Origin: Syncephalis plumigaleata
Lineage: Eukaryota > Zoopagomycota > Zoopagomycetes > Zoopagales > Piptocephalidaceae
NCBI GenBank assembly: GCA_025201365.1
Contig: JAIXMF010000001.1
Span: 62,001 to 126,000, forward strand
Length of the DNA stretch: 64,000 bases
Direction: 5' to 3'
Shown here: positions 12,780-23,373 of the stretch, in pieces
Layout: every line of letters begins with the position of its first letter
How positions within the stretch are numbered: the first letter of the stretch is position 1
Translations under genes and position numbers: made by a program
Notes under the pieces: generated by a model
What the model was told of the DNA's origin: nothing
Databases searched by the model: none
The model's input: the letters and a program-made list of their open reading frames with translations, nothing else

Positions 12780-13400
12780 TTAGAGAAAGTAACCAACGGT
12801 AACCATAAGCATGGTGGCAGTTACCGTCAATAGGGAGGCATTATTCTTGAAACTGTCACTTGTTGACGTGGTGGAAGCACCCTTGGGCAATAAAGTGACA
12901 GCAGGTTGTGGATGAGCAGCACCAGCCTCGGTCTCGGTCCAGTTGTTGGTGCCATTCACGCAAGTTTGGAATAAATCAAAGGCCAACTTGTCGTTGCCGG
13001 AATTAGCCTTGACGGGTGTCTTGAGAGAGACACCAAAATCCATATAAGCCGAGTCAGGCAATGAATTGTTGGCATTCGTGTCGGCCGACCAGGTAATCGT
13101 ATCCACTGTGGTGTTGACTTGTTTGCCATCGGAAGTGAATGGCACCTCAAGAGCACGTGTGGTAGTGGCCACTTGCCATCCTGGAATGAAGACACCCTTC
13201 ACCGATGAAGTGTTGGTGGGCAACTTGACGGTCACCTTGATGGTAGGCGAGCCATTGCAACCATGAGGAACACGGAAGGCGATCGACGAGTAGGTGTCAG
13301 CGTTGATCTTGGGCGGTGTAATGGAGACGTGTGCCTCGACGAACACGGTAGCAAGAGTGGCAGCAATAGCGGCAACGAGGACGGTAGACTTGAACATCAT
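12780..13400 (-). CDS. Secreted YcnI/DUF1775 copper-binding domain protein, probably GPI-anchored
   Basis: Single-exon gene of 206 residues. The signal peptide MMFKSTVLVAAIAATLATVF ends in VEA, so the mature chain is predicted to start His24-Val-Ser, as in bacterial YcnI, where the N-terminal histidine with a nearby tryptophan binds Cu(II). The family pattern follows: SITPPKINADTYSSIAFRVP, HGCNGSPTIKVTVKLP, then PGWQVATTTR with the conserved GW, and LAFDLFQTCVNG near the end. The C-terminus is serine/threonine-rich and finishes with a hydrophobic stretch ending YFL, fitting GPI attachment at the cell surface. Several NxT/NxS sites suggest glycosylation. Role in fungi is not established; copper capture or delivery at the wall is the obvious inference, and its neighbours (ZIP carrier, Atx1, AA11) agree with metal handling. 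Confidence 0.85.
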   Translation of the reverse strand: MMFKSTVLVAAIAATLATVFVEAHVSITPPKINADTYSSIAFRVPHGCNGSPTIKVTVKLPTNTSSVKGVFIPGWQVATTTRALEVPFTSDGKQVNTTVDTITWSADTNANNSLPDSAYMDFGVSLKTPVKANSGNDKLAFDLFQTCVNGTNNWTETEAGAAHPQPAVTLLPKGASTTSTSDSFKNNASLLTVTATMLMVTVGYFL

Positions 13401-15030
13401 TGTGATCAGTATTATTATAGCTTAGAATGCTTCCAATAAAAAGGAGAAGAATTAATCTTATACAAAGAGATAAAGATAGAGAAGATAGAGAATAGAATAG
13501 AAAGATGTGTGTGTCCACGAGAATGGTCAGGTAATCGATGATTGTGATGGGATATGCTGACGAACAAGTCCATTATTTATGTCAGACGAACCTGACCAAG
13601 TGGCTGTACTTGTTCACATGATAGCCTGATAGTCCAGGTACCATTACTCAAACGGGCCTCCGCTTCCCTAACTAAAACGGGCACCGATGACGGATTGATT
13701 GATCATTTGGCTTACCGCCTGTGTTCCAAATTGATAAACAATAAACGTCATTTCGCTTGAATTCGAAAAAGAGAGAGACGAGCCCAACATAGACATACAT
13801 ATGTACACACACACGTATGTAGGCGTACCTTTGAGGCCCCTTCTGTCATTCGGAATAGCTAGCTCGGCAATTGCGTTTCTTTTCGATAAAACCGAAGTCA
13901 ATCAAATAGGAATGCTATTCGTGTTGCATTGCTAAACGGTAATGTCAACTAAAAATAGAATATCGGCATAATAATATGCCATTCAGTTAGTCATTCAGTC
14001 AGTTAGTCGTTGACTAATCTATATACACACACACATACACACACACAATCAATGGGTATCATCGTCGGCGTTGCAACACCACACTGGATCCCACGCTAAC
14101 CGGAAAAGGCTAATGCGTCGGGGAAAGGGGTAACGTTAGTGCATGTGTATGTGCAATAAAGATGTTACAGACAACCATTATCCGCTAGTCTATGCAAGTC
14201 AATGGAATGTGAAGCAGGAGATAACCCACATAAGCTGCATCATCTACATACACAACAAGTAGTAAAAGGATATGTTGTCACATTACATTGACATTTATTC
14301 GTTGGTGATGTAACAACACGATAAGGATGACCACCGACCGAATTAAGCAATGACAATCCTCTCTCCTCTCTCTCTATTGTGGATGTATTAGTCGAGTGCG
14401 TGAAGAGAAAAAGCACTAGTCAAGAATGACAGTAACAATGAGGCGACACATTAGCAGCCACTAAGGCCGGAAATAGATTTCGTGAAACTTGTACGTCGTG
14501 CAATCAACACGGAAATGGGATACCAGTTTGGGTTAGTATAAGGGTTGTCGTTATTGTTGTCGTTATTGTTGCTGCTGCTGCTGAGTAGGGTTCGTTTGCT
14601 GTTTCATTTTTCTTCTTTCCCTCTTCACCTTGCACCAATCAATGACTCAGTCACACTAACCGGAATTGGATGAAATCCACACATATTCGCACATTCACAC
14701 ACACGCATTCACAAAGTTAGACCAATTTGACTTGACAATACTTGGAACTGATTGGCGCGGTCCTATCCTCTGAATAACAATAACCGATTCGGTTATCGAA
14801 TATGATTCATTCTACGACTAGACTCGCATACAAGTAAGATATACACATTACACAGATTGCTGTTACTATTATTATTGTTGCATAACTACATCGCCTAATT
14901 CGGTATGCCAACCTATTTCATTCTATTGGGTTTTCCTCCTATCTCTCTTTCATTCTTCCTGCTCTCTCTCGTTTCCTTTGAAGAGATTTGTCGTCCTCGT
15001 CGTGTTCGGCCTTGTCAATCGTAGTGACAC

Positions 15031-15069
<39 letters not shown>

Positions 15070-16099
15070 TCTCTATCTAGCTATTTTCTTGGCATTCCTC
15101 GTTCCCTATTAATACTATTTCGTACTAACTATATTCGTCCAATTATACAGCCCTCATTATTCTAGTCTAGTCGTTTATCCATTATTACCATCACCATCAC
15201 TATCATCAGTGGAACGTTGAATTGTTTGGGAATCTTTCCGGTGACAGTTAACGTACATCAAATTGACTACTATTAGTGTTAATCGCGTTACTGCTATTGT
15301 GTTGTTGTTGTAAGTATCAAAGAAAGTGCGATTAGATGGCATGTTGTTATAGTGGAATGTGTATGGGATAGAGTAAAGTGTAGATACATGTACGTGTACG
15401 CGCGTAAGTGACTATTTTGCATATTATGGTGTTCTTCTCAACCCGCCACGAGGCATACTACAAACCGATAGACTCTCTTTTTTCTATGGATATCATGACA
15501 TCCTATACCGCTAATGTACCATTTGTAGACACTAGCCATATTCTATCGTCATCGATGGTTATTTCTAGATTTGTACCATTCTCACACGGCCTTTACCCTT
15601 TCTTGCTGATAAGATGATGTGTGTTTGTGTGTGTGGATGGGTGGATGTGGATGTGGATGGACACAGCAACTACATCATCAGGTATATAAATAAGACGAGA
15701 GATGTACGACAAGATCGTATTGTTTCCGGTACCTACCGTTGCTTCCTACTCGTTGTCATCATCGTTGCGGCTAGCTCCTTCTTTTTTGTTTTACGTTTCT
15801 TTTTATTTAGTGTCAACGAATTTCTCAAGAACAAAGCCATAGGCATTTGCTTCTAATCCTGTAACAAAACGTTACATTGTGATCACACTTTTCTCTTATT
15901 GTTTACGAGCTAGTGATTATTTTTATTATCCATAATCATTACTCATTGATTGATCGCTTCTTTTCTTTCCTTTAGGATTTCTACTACTATTATACCAACT
16001 AATATCAACACACACACACACACACACACACAAATTATAATTACTACACCCTCTTTAATCAATCAGTCAACTATTAATCTATTAATCAATTGATTAAAC
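13401..16099. other. Long intergenic region between YcnI and ZIP genes
   Basis: About 2.7 kb between two divergent genes with no convincing coding sequence on either strand. It holds simple repeats: CA/AC tracts near 14024-14046 and 16010-16031, a CT tract at 15035-15065, and GTT/GCT triplets near 14548-14583. A TATA-like TATATAAATAAG sits at 15681-15692, about 410 bases before the ZIP start. Since intergenic gaps elsewhere here are mostly 0.2-0.7 kb, this looks like an extended two-way control region. Confidence 0.6.
15681..15692 (+). promoter_or_regulatory. TATA-like element upstream of ZIP gene
   Basis: TATATAAATAAG lies about 410 bases upstream of the ZIP start codon. The distance implies a long 5' leader; CCTTTAG at about 15970-15975 could be the acceptor of a leader intron. 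Position-based inference only. Confidence 0.35.
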
Positions 16100-17413
16100 A
16101 TGTCGTCCCGTCATTCAACGAGTGTTACGGCACGACACCTCTTTCTTGGCATCGCTGGCCTACTTCTACTAGTTGCCAATCCTGTCTTCGCCCATGGCGG
16201 TATCGATGATGGTGACGGCGATCCCAATGCACCATTGGAAAATGCCCCCGGTAATGCAGATGGACATGTCATCGCTCATGGCAATATCGGTCTAGCGTTC
16301 GGTCTTACCGCACTAGCTGCCGCTGCTTGCATTCTCGGCTCCACGCTGCCTTTCCTCGACTTGTTCTTCGCTCGTGTGCTCGGCTATAAGGATTTCGACT
16401 TTACCAATAGCAAGCCATTCCTCGCGTCCTCCATTGCTTTTGCCGCCGGTGTGCTCCTCTACCTCTCGTTGGGCGATCTATTCCCCGAGGCCATCCACGA
16501 CTGGGCCTCGAGTTTCCCACCAAAATCCACCAAGCGCAAGGCATCCGGTCTTATTTGCGTCGCCCTACTTGCCGGTACCGTATTGCTTATCTTCGTGTCG
16601 AAGCGTCTAGGCCGTCAATGGCGTGCCTCCCGTAACAATCCCGAGGAAGTTGCCGCGGGCAATGCCGACATCAACCGTATCGGTGGCTGCCGTTGCTGCG
16701 GTTCCAAGGATTGCTTCTGTGATGTCACCATCGCCGGTAACATTCCTCTGCCCACTGGTGAGTGTGCCTGTCTACGCACACCCGTGGCGAAGAAAGCAGG
16801 ATCCGACACTTGCTGCGACACTCCCTCTGCTCAAATGACAGAGCGTGATCTCGAATCGAACGGTGCGGCCACCCACAACGATGACTCTGATGCCCCGCAA
16901 GTTGTACACGATCGTCATTTCGGTGAAGTACGTCGTCCAACGAACTCGGCCGAATTCCGTCGTTTAGGTATTCAAATCGCTACCGCTCTACTAGTTCACA
17001 ATTTCCCGGAAGGTTTGGCCACCTTTACCGCCACCCTATCGTCGGCACGTGTCGGTACCATGTTCGGTATTGCCCTCGCTCTTCACAAGATTCCCGAAGG
17101 TGTCATGATCTCGCTACCTATCTACGTGGCTACCGGTTCACGATGGAAGGGCTTCTTAGTGTCCGCCATCATCGGTACTGTTTCTCAATTCCTAGGCGCC
17201 CTTCTTGGCTATCTACTCTTCGTTACCTACTGGAATTCTGCAATCTCCGGCTCCATCTTTGCCATTGTTACGGGTGTGTTGCTCTACACCGTAATTGGTA
17301 ACATGCTTCCACTCGCTCGATCCTTCGATAGGGAGGATCGTTACGTGACCATTTGGGTATTTGCCGGTGTCATCTTCTTTGCCACAGTGGCCGGTCTCTT
17401 TAACTTTGCCTAA
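16100..17413 (+). CDS. ZIP-family zinc transporter (Zrt3/ZupT/GufA-like)
   Basis: Intronless, 437 residues, with C-ending codons more common than in neighbours, a sign of high expression. ZIP carriers move Zn2+ or Fe2+ into the cytosol from outside or from organelles. After a signal-like N-terminus (HLFLGIAGLLLLVANPVFA) there are about eight membrane segments. The two metal-site helices are clear: HNFPEGLATF (TM4) and HKIPEGVMISLPIY (TM5), the pattern of ZupT/GufA and of yeast vacuolar Zrt3. The big loop between TM3 and TM4 is unusually cysteine-rich (CRCCGSKDCFCD, then CAC and TCCDT), ten or so Cys in about 60 residues, which could bind or sense metal. A vacuolar release role is inferred from the Zrt3-like motif. 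No frame disturbance. Confidence 0.9.
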   Translation: MSSRHSTSVTARHLFLGIAGLLLLVANPVFAHGGIDDGDGDPNAPLENAPGNADGHVIAHGNIGLAFGLTALAAAACILGSTLPFLDLFFARVLGYKDFDFTNSKPFLASSIAFAAGVLLYLSLGDLFPEAIHDWASSFPPKSTKRKASGLICVALLAGTVLLIFVSKRLGRQWRASRNNPEEVAAGNADINRIGGCRCCGSKDCFCDVTIAGNIPLPTGECACLRTPVAKKAGSDTCCDTPSAQMTERDLESNGAATHNDDSDAPQVVHDRHFGEVRRPTNSAEFRRLGIQIATALLVHNFPEGLATFTATLSSARVGTMFGIALALHKIPEGVMISLPIYVATGSRWKGFLVSAIIGTVSQFLGALLGYLLFVTYWNSAISGSIFAIVTGVLLYTVIGNMLPLARSFDREDRYVTIWVFAGVIFFATVAGLFNFA

Positions 17414-17994
17414 TTGGCTGACACTGCTCGCTCGCTCGCTTGCTTTATCTCTATGCCGTCTATTATGCTACCACATTTTTGTGAAAAATAAAAAGTCATT
17501 TTTATTGGTATTACTGTTGCACTACGTTAGTGCAGTGTATTCTAGTCTAGCTAGTCTAGTCTTCTTCTACTTTCTACATGTGATAGAGCTAATCAGCTAT
17601 CGCTAAATCAGTCTAGTGTGTCGTTTATTCACATTCTAAAAATAATTACCAGTTCCTCGTTTAGCTGCATTCCACAATAGGAAGAAGACAGCTTAACCAT
17701 ATTTGGCGATTCGTAAAACCATGTTTCCCCTAATTCAAGGCAGTGAGCACGTCATTCGTCAATGGATAACGGACACGTATCATCGACAAAAAAAGCACAC
17801 TCATCTCATGCCACGTATTGCATGGCATCGCACAAGTGAACGCTATCCACTTTAAACTAGTGCTGATTAATCAACTGTCAATCCATTGATATTCATGACT
17901 CATGCTAATATGTACATGTATATGGGTTATGAAGAGCTTTATTGCTTCAGTTACAAGAACGGCATAAAGCAAAGGAAAAGAACAATAGCCAGCA

Positions 17995-18225
17995 TTAGAG
18001 CTTTTGCACATTGTTTCCTGCTTTCTGAATATAAGCATAGACATCGTCCTGCGAGACACTGCCATCAGTGGTAATGGTGACTAGATTGTTTTCAATGTCG
18101 AATTCGGCACCGACAACACCCTTCTTCTTGGTGGCGCCGTCATTCAAGCCAAGTGCCGTCTTGATACGTCCGGAACAACCGCCGCACGTCATAACTGCGC
18201 TGAACTTGTAAACGGTCTCGGCCAT
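17995..18225 (-). CDS. ATX1: Atx1-type copper metallochaperone
   Basis: Single exon, 76 residues, close to the 73 of yeast Atx1. Atx1 carries Cu(I) in the cytosol to the P-type ATPase Ccc2 in the Golgi, loading secreted copper enzymes. The copper site MTCGGCSGRI (MxCxxC) is at residues 12-21, and the rest fits one HMA fold (beta-alpha-beta-beta-alpha-beta), ending with a lysine two residues before the end. It faces the ZIP gene tail to tail. The secreted copper-family proteins 5 kb to the left and 8 kb to the right would be natural downstream clients of this route, though that link is inferred. Complete and undisturbed. Confidence 0.93.
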   Translation of the reverse strand: MAETVYKFSAVMTCGGCSGRIKTALGLNDGATKKKGVVGAEFDIENNLVTITTDGSVSQDDVYAYIQKAGNNVQKL

Positions 18226-18400
18226 ATTGGATGCTGGATGTGTAAAGGTGTTAGGATAAGTAGTAGGACACTTTTAGGTAAGATAAAGATGAATGATGAG
18301 TAGGAATGGAGTGAGTAATGTTGCTGCTGTGGTTGTGGTTGTTGAGGAGGAGGCAAAAAAGAGAATAAAGAGTTGAATGGCGGTGAGGGTGTGCAACGAC

Positions 18401-18420
18401 TTTATACCAGCTTTATACAG
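18401..18420 (-). promoter_or_regulatory. Paired TATAAA boxes upstream of ATX1
   Basis: On the minus strand two TATAAA motifs about 12 bases apart lie 175-195 bases upstream of the chaperone start codon. A plausible core promoter; no metal-response motif was identified. Confidence 0.45.
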
Positions 18421-19160
18421 GCTATTTCCAAAATGGTAACTACTGCCATCGTATCATTTCCCTTGATCATTCACATCTCCATTGTATCGTTTCAACTCAT
18501 TCATCCGCTCAACCTCCTCCTCCTCTTTCTCTTATTCTTCATAGCTTAAGGAAGAGATAACCAGTCAAAGTAAATTGTAATTCCATATGCTTATCATACG
18601 TGCTAGCATTATACTATAAACTAAACAGTTGTTTGTATCAATATGAATTAGTGTACATCATATAACATCTACAATATTATTGAGTTGATGTCTTGCTGAT
18701 TAGTAATCACTGTTAGTAAGCATACATATATTATAGTATGCTTATGGTTGTATTGTCGATTTCATACTGAATTGCCAAAACAATCAGCAATCTATTGCCT
18801 AACTATGAGACGGAATCAACTTATTATTAGGAATCTCTAAAGCAATTCTACAGCAGTATCGATTCATATGGACATCTTAAATACCGATCTATCTTTCCAT
18901 AGAATTACTATTACCCATTTATTCACTGTAGTCGGTAATAAAATATGCAAAGTAGCTAGTAGACTTGAGGTTATGCATATAAAATGATTCAGGGATGAGT
19001 TGTTCAATGCAACAGCAATAGTGCTGCAATTCATTACTACTCTTAGTACTGCAATGGTAACATTCTAATTTGGTACCATTGCACATGACTCGCGTGTAAT
19101 GCTGTAAGAAGATGCATCTATTCTTAGTAGACGACTCGATTCAGCCTGTTGGCTGCTTCA
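18421..19160. other. Intergenic, nothing recognised
   Basis: AT-rich sequence upstream of the ATX1 promoter. No RNA gene, repeat or open frame with coding character was seen on either strand. Confidence 0.55.
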
Positions 19161-19164
19161 TTAG

Positions 19165-19770
19165 CTCATTTTAAAAAGGAAATGTCAGCAATTGCATGGC
19201 AAAAAGAGAAACGACGAATGCATCGTAGAAGCTGCATCCGCATTAACACAAGTTCCTAGCATGGGTGAACGACAATCATTGCTAATCGGATTCAATGGTC
19301 CGCTATTCTACAGCAAGGCAATCAGCACAGTAGTAACATTCAATGTTACAATGATTATGACTGTGTATCACTTGTACGATCACTTGAACCAACAAACTTG
19401 TTACTACACTCACCCTCAATACTTGTTCATTTGTTACGTATCCTACACGTATCCATTTCTACTGACCTGTCTTGCTACAATGAACGACAACAACGTGCAA
19501 CCTAAAGTGCAGTCATTTGATGAAACTCCCTGCACAACAACGTGAATGCGTACTTGTGCTTGAGTGGTTGGCTCCGTATGGATGTGGTGGATGAGCGTGT
19601 TCTGAAGTTACGAGACAAGGCGCATGGTGTTGGTAAAACATTCAGAGCGTGGCACACGGTGCACCATATGCTAATGGCAGCATCATGCGGACGTATCATT
19701 TTTACTGGTTCTCGACCGCAGGAGACCATATGGTACTACGATGCCTATTTAGCATACGGCATGCCAGTCC
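19165..19770 (+). CDS. Coding-like region, hypothetical, frame-disturbed
   Basis: No family recognised. Several frames in a row look coding: QLHGKKRNDECIVEAASAL with LIGFNGPLFYSK (about 19186-19340), SLVRSLEPTNLLLHSPSILV (about 19368-19430), SHLMKLPAQQRECVLVLEWL (19511-19580), and VLKLRDKAHGVGKTFRAWHT with ETIWYYDAYLAYGM (19590-19766). Moving between them needs the same kind of one-base slips as in recognised genes here, so this may be one small gene with consensus deletions, or a decayed gene. No signal peptide or metal motif was seen. It lies just before the SDR-like gene, on the same strand. Short, and without a homologue in mind, so treat as tentative. Confidence 0.3.
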
Positions 19771-19919
19771 TGCTTGTCGCTAGTCATTTCTTTCCCTTTT
19801 TATTATACATACGTCGTTTATTTCCACTCACTACACTCATTACACTATTACAACTACAACTGCTATTACTACTGTTACTACTATTACTACTACTACTACT
19901 ACTACTACTACTTTAGACT

Positions 19920-21688
19920 ATGCAACCCTCTGCCGAGAAACCTTCAGTGCTTATTGTAGGCGCTCTAGATACGCACGTAGCCAATGTCGTACACTACCTA
20001 GTGGATAGTGGCGAGACAAGCGCTATCCGTGTCGCCACTTACAAGTCACTGACTACCTGTTGCTTTACGCCAGCGTGTATGGAAGCATTCAGCCATGTAG
20101 AATGCGTACATGCCAACATAAATAATGCCGGTAAGTAATAGAGCAATAGAGCAATAATGCCAATTCATCGATTGTTGTAACTTGTGTACTCACTTCATTG
20201 TTTAGCCTCACTTGAATCAGTCTTTGCTCGAGACGATGGTAAACCATGGGATTTCATATTCTTCTTCCCCGAGCAACGTACGGGACAATCGGACCAGGTA
20301 AGCACTGCACATACTATAAATTAAATAATCAATGAATGGATGAATGAATGATACTCATATTTACGATCAACATCGTCATTATTGATTACTGCAATTGTAC
20401 AACTATAGGTGTACAAACTTCGTACTGTTGAAGGAGCACGAGCCATTGCCGCGCGTGCTGCCACCTCCAATGCCAAAGTACTCGTCTACATGAGCAGCGG
20501 TCTATTCTACAAAAAGAACAGCAATGTAAGTAGAATCATTTGTCAGCAATGATGTACGTACAATCATTAATTCATTAATATCATATAGCGTAACTCGGAG
20601 GATGCACCGATTAATCCACAAGTATTACTACACCGTGCCATGGTCGAGATGGAACAAGAATTTGCCAAGCTAGACTCGTAAGATATTACATACATTCATC
20701 ATCCATGCTAGTAGCATAACAATTAATCAATCATCACTGCATTTCCTAGTGTACCGACAATTGGCCTACGACCTGCTGTTCTATTCGGTTCACAGATGTA
20801 TAATAGCGCGAGTAAGTAATCATTTCATAGCATTTCTTTTTATTACTACTACTATTGCTACTGCTATCGGTATTATGTGGCTGACACATCTACACTGTCA
20901 TTCTCTAGTGTTACCTCTGGCTATCGCTCGTGTCTACAAGGAACTAGACCAACCGGCACCAATGCCCAATAGTAGTGGATCTCCTCATGACTTTGTACAT
21001 ATACAAGATGTATCCCGCGCATTCTTACATGTGGCTCAATGGCGTGCCAGAAATCCGCCAACTGGCAATGCGAAACATGTCGTATTCAACTTGGCTCCAC
21101 CCTCTGGTACCGGTAAGTTAACGCATTATTGTCATTGTATTGCCGAGCAAGCAAACAAACAAACAAACAAGCAAGACTGGCATATCCTATGACGACATTG
21201 CTCACAAATACTAAGGCTTGTCATTGTCATTGTCATCATTATTAGATATGGGTCATTTCGCCTCATTGCCGAGCAACTATTTAATGTAAAGTGTAAATTT
21301 ATGCCAAGTTTTATCAGCAAGACATCACCACGCTTATGGTAAGTTAATGTGTGCATCTCGTGTTAAACCTACTAACGTCGACTATTTCACTGCTTTACCT
21401 CACCAGTAACACGTATAGTCGATGGAATCATTACAAGAGGATATGAATGATTTATTCGTCACCGAATGGACGAAACTATTGGCGAGATCAAAGATAGAAC
21501 ATACACCGATTTCGACGTATATTGAAAAGGAACACCTGGTGAATGATCAGTTTGCTCTTGACGGTCAGCGTATTACCAAGCTGACCGGATTCCAATACCA
21601 GTATCCGCAGATTACCGTGGATGATGCACGAGAAATGCTACGAGAAGCACAAAGCATGCGATTCTGGCCACAAGAAGACGAGTTCTAG
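19920..21688 (+). CDS. Extended-SDR / NAD-epimerase-like protein, atypical active site
   Basis: Exons 19920-20130, 20206-20297, 20409-20525, 20589-20677, 20750-20811, 20909-21112, 21246-21338 and about 21407-21688. The start has a Rossmann strand, PSVLIVGALDTHVANVVHYL, but the usual GxxGxxG is altered. Later landmarks fit the extended SDR fold: VLVYMSSGLFY, TIGLRPAVLFG, DFVHIQDVSRAFLHVAQW (the typical FxHVxDVAxA motif), AEQLFNVKCKFMPSF and a C-terminal LTGFQYQYPQITVDDARE. The catalytic YxxxK is not seen at its normal place (the helix reads LLHRAMVEMEQ), so it may be a non-enzymatic or unusual member. Frames shift around exon 7 and between exons 7 and 8, as if bases were missing. Substrate unknown. 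Confidence 0.65.
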
Positions 21689-21892
21689 TGATGCTAATGA
21701 TTTAGACACAATCTACTAGTGACGATGCCAATGTCGATTATGGAATATTATCTCAATTACGTTCTACATTATTTTATTCTATGTTATATAATAAACTTTA
21801 TTACACTATCAAAAAAGCATTCCATATCATTCTAGCTATATTATTACACTATTACAAGCACATACACATACAAATCAATGAATAGGTTTATT

Positions 21893-22996
21893 TCATACAT
21901 TGCCGCTCAATATCATCTCCACCGCCCTATTCACATTACCACCTGTCGCTACTAGTACGCGCAAGTTTTGTTCAGCATCCCAGAATCCCATTTCATTAAG
22001 TTGGCGCAATTGATCGGCGTAACGTTCTTCAGGTGGTACACTACTGGCAGGATTGGCATTGCTATTAGTGCTACTATCAGTACCACCTGTACTTTGTCCA
22101 AAGATATTTGTATTGGCATCCTGTCCCATGGCTAGACCGGGCATCATACTGGGCATCGCACCCATCAGCTGACTAAGTAACTCGGGGTTGGACATCATCT
22201 GTCGGAATTCAGGACTCTGCATTGCTGCTCGTGCCTCTGGTGTATTCATCATAGGATTCATTGAGGTCATCATCTCTTGGAATTCGGGTTGCGACATCAT
22301 TTCCGTGAACATTCGCATAAATGCCGGGTTTTGTAACATTCTAGCAGAAGACGCAGGATCCATTGGTGGCATACCACCAGCACCACCGCCAGCACCGAAA
22401 GCACCCGACATGAACGGATTCATACCACCGCCAGGCATCGTGTCCGTTGCACCTTGTCCACCTCCCATTGCGCCCATCATAGCATTACGGAATGCCTCCA
22501 TGGGATCTCCCGCCATTCCTCCACCTGTACCGCCTGTTGCTCCTGCAAAAGGTGAAGGTGTCGCCGTTGTAGTGGATGCCGATGTAGTCGTAGCAGGATT
22601 ACCAGTAGCAGATGATGATGATGATGATCCAGTAGTTGCCCTATTGGCACCTATTATCAATAATAAATCATGTTATTAGATTCGTAAAAATACATCTCAT
22701 TATCACTCATTATTAGAGCTAGTTCTACCTGTTGTAGCTGCTCCCTTTACCATATGTACAATATGTCCATCACCGATCTTGTAGCTTTGCACGGTCTCTC
22801 CATCCTTTAACACTCGACCCGAATAGATAAGACGCTGTCTTTCCACCGGACAATCAGCTGGCTCCACTAGTGCCTGCTTCAATTCCAGTATTGTCGCTGA
22901 CCGTGCAATACTAATTGGATACTTTGTGTCGTTGGAACATTTGATTTGAACGGTAATGTTATCTCCATCCGATGCTACAGGTGTTTCGCTAGACAT
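21893..22996 (-). CDS. DSK2: Ubiquilin/Dsk2 proteasome shuttle factor
   Basis: Two exons (22729-22996, 21893-22650) give 341 residues in clean phase, close to yeast Dsk2 (373). Dsk2/ubiquilin brings ubiquitylated proteins to the proteasome and chaperones membrane proteins. Domains in order: an N-terminal ubiquitin-like domain (VQIKCSNDTKYPISI... then LIYSGRVLKDGETV, IVHMVKG, residues about 12-85), a glycine-rich linker, STI1-type repeats rich in Met (MLQNPAFMRMFTEMMSQPEF, NPMMNTPEARAAMQSPEF, MSNPELLSQLM), and a C-terminal UBA domain (YADQLRQLNEMGFWDAEQN through NVNRAVEMILSG). Domain order is diagnostic. Just upstream lies a short GACT/GCAA-type simple repeat in the leader. Confidence 0.95.
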
Positions 22997-23373
22997 GTTG
23001 ACAACGATGACGATGCTATAAGCTAACTGACTGACTGACTGACTAAGCAAGCAAGCAACTAACAAATGACAAGCAGGCACGATCAAATAATAAGTGGAGA
23101 GTTTTGCGTGTTAATTGAGATCAAGTAAAGGAAAACGTCATCTGACACCTCGTCGTCTATGTAGACAAAGTGTTTTATTGGTGTGTGTGTGTGTGTGAGC
23201 AACATCATCATCATCATCATTATCCCTTTCGTCAATAAAAGATCAAATTGAAATCCACCAATCATCATCCAACAACAAGCACAGTCCATTTATAACGTTT
23301 TATTCAAGTCAATGAAGCTTGGCTATTCATCAGATAAAATGCATTACTGCTACTGCTACTACTACTACTACGA

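Noticed and set aside
15408-15856. Two plus-strand frames of 69 and 80 codons before the ZIP gene
   Set aside because: Hydrophobic by T-richness, no domain, lie around a TATA-like element in the likely leader region.
22188-22679. 163-codon plus-strand frame opposite ubiquilin
   Set aside because: Antisense shadow of the Met/Gly-rich ubiquilin exon.
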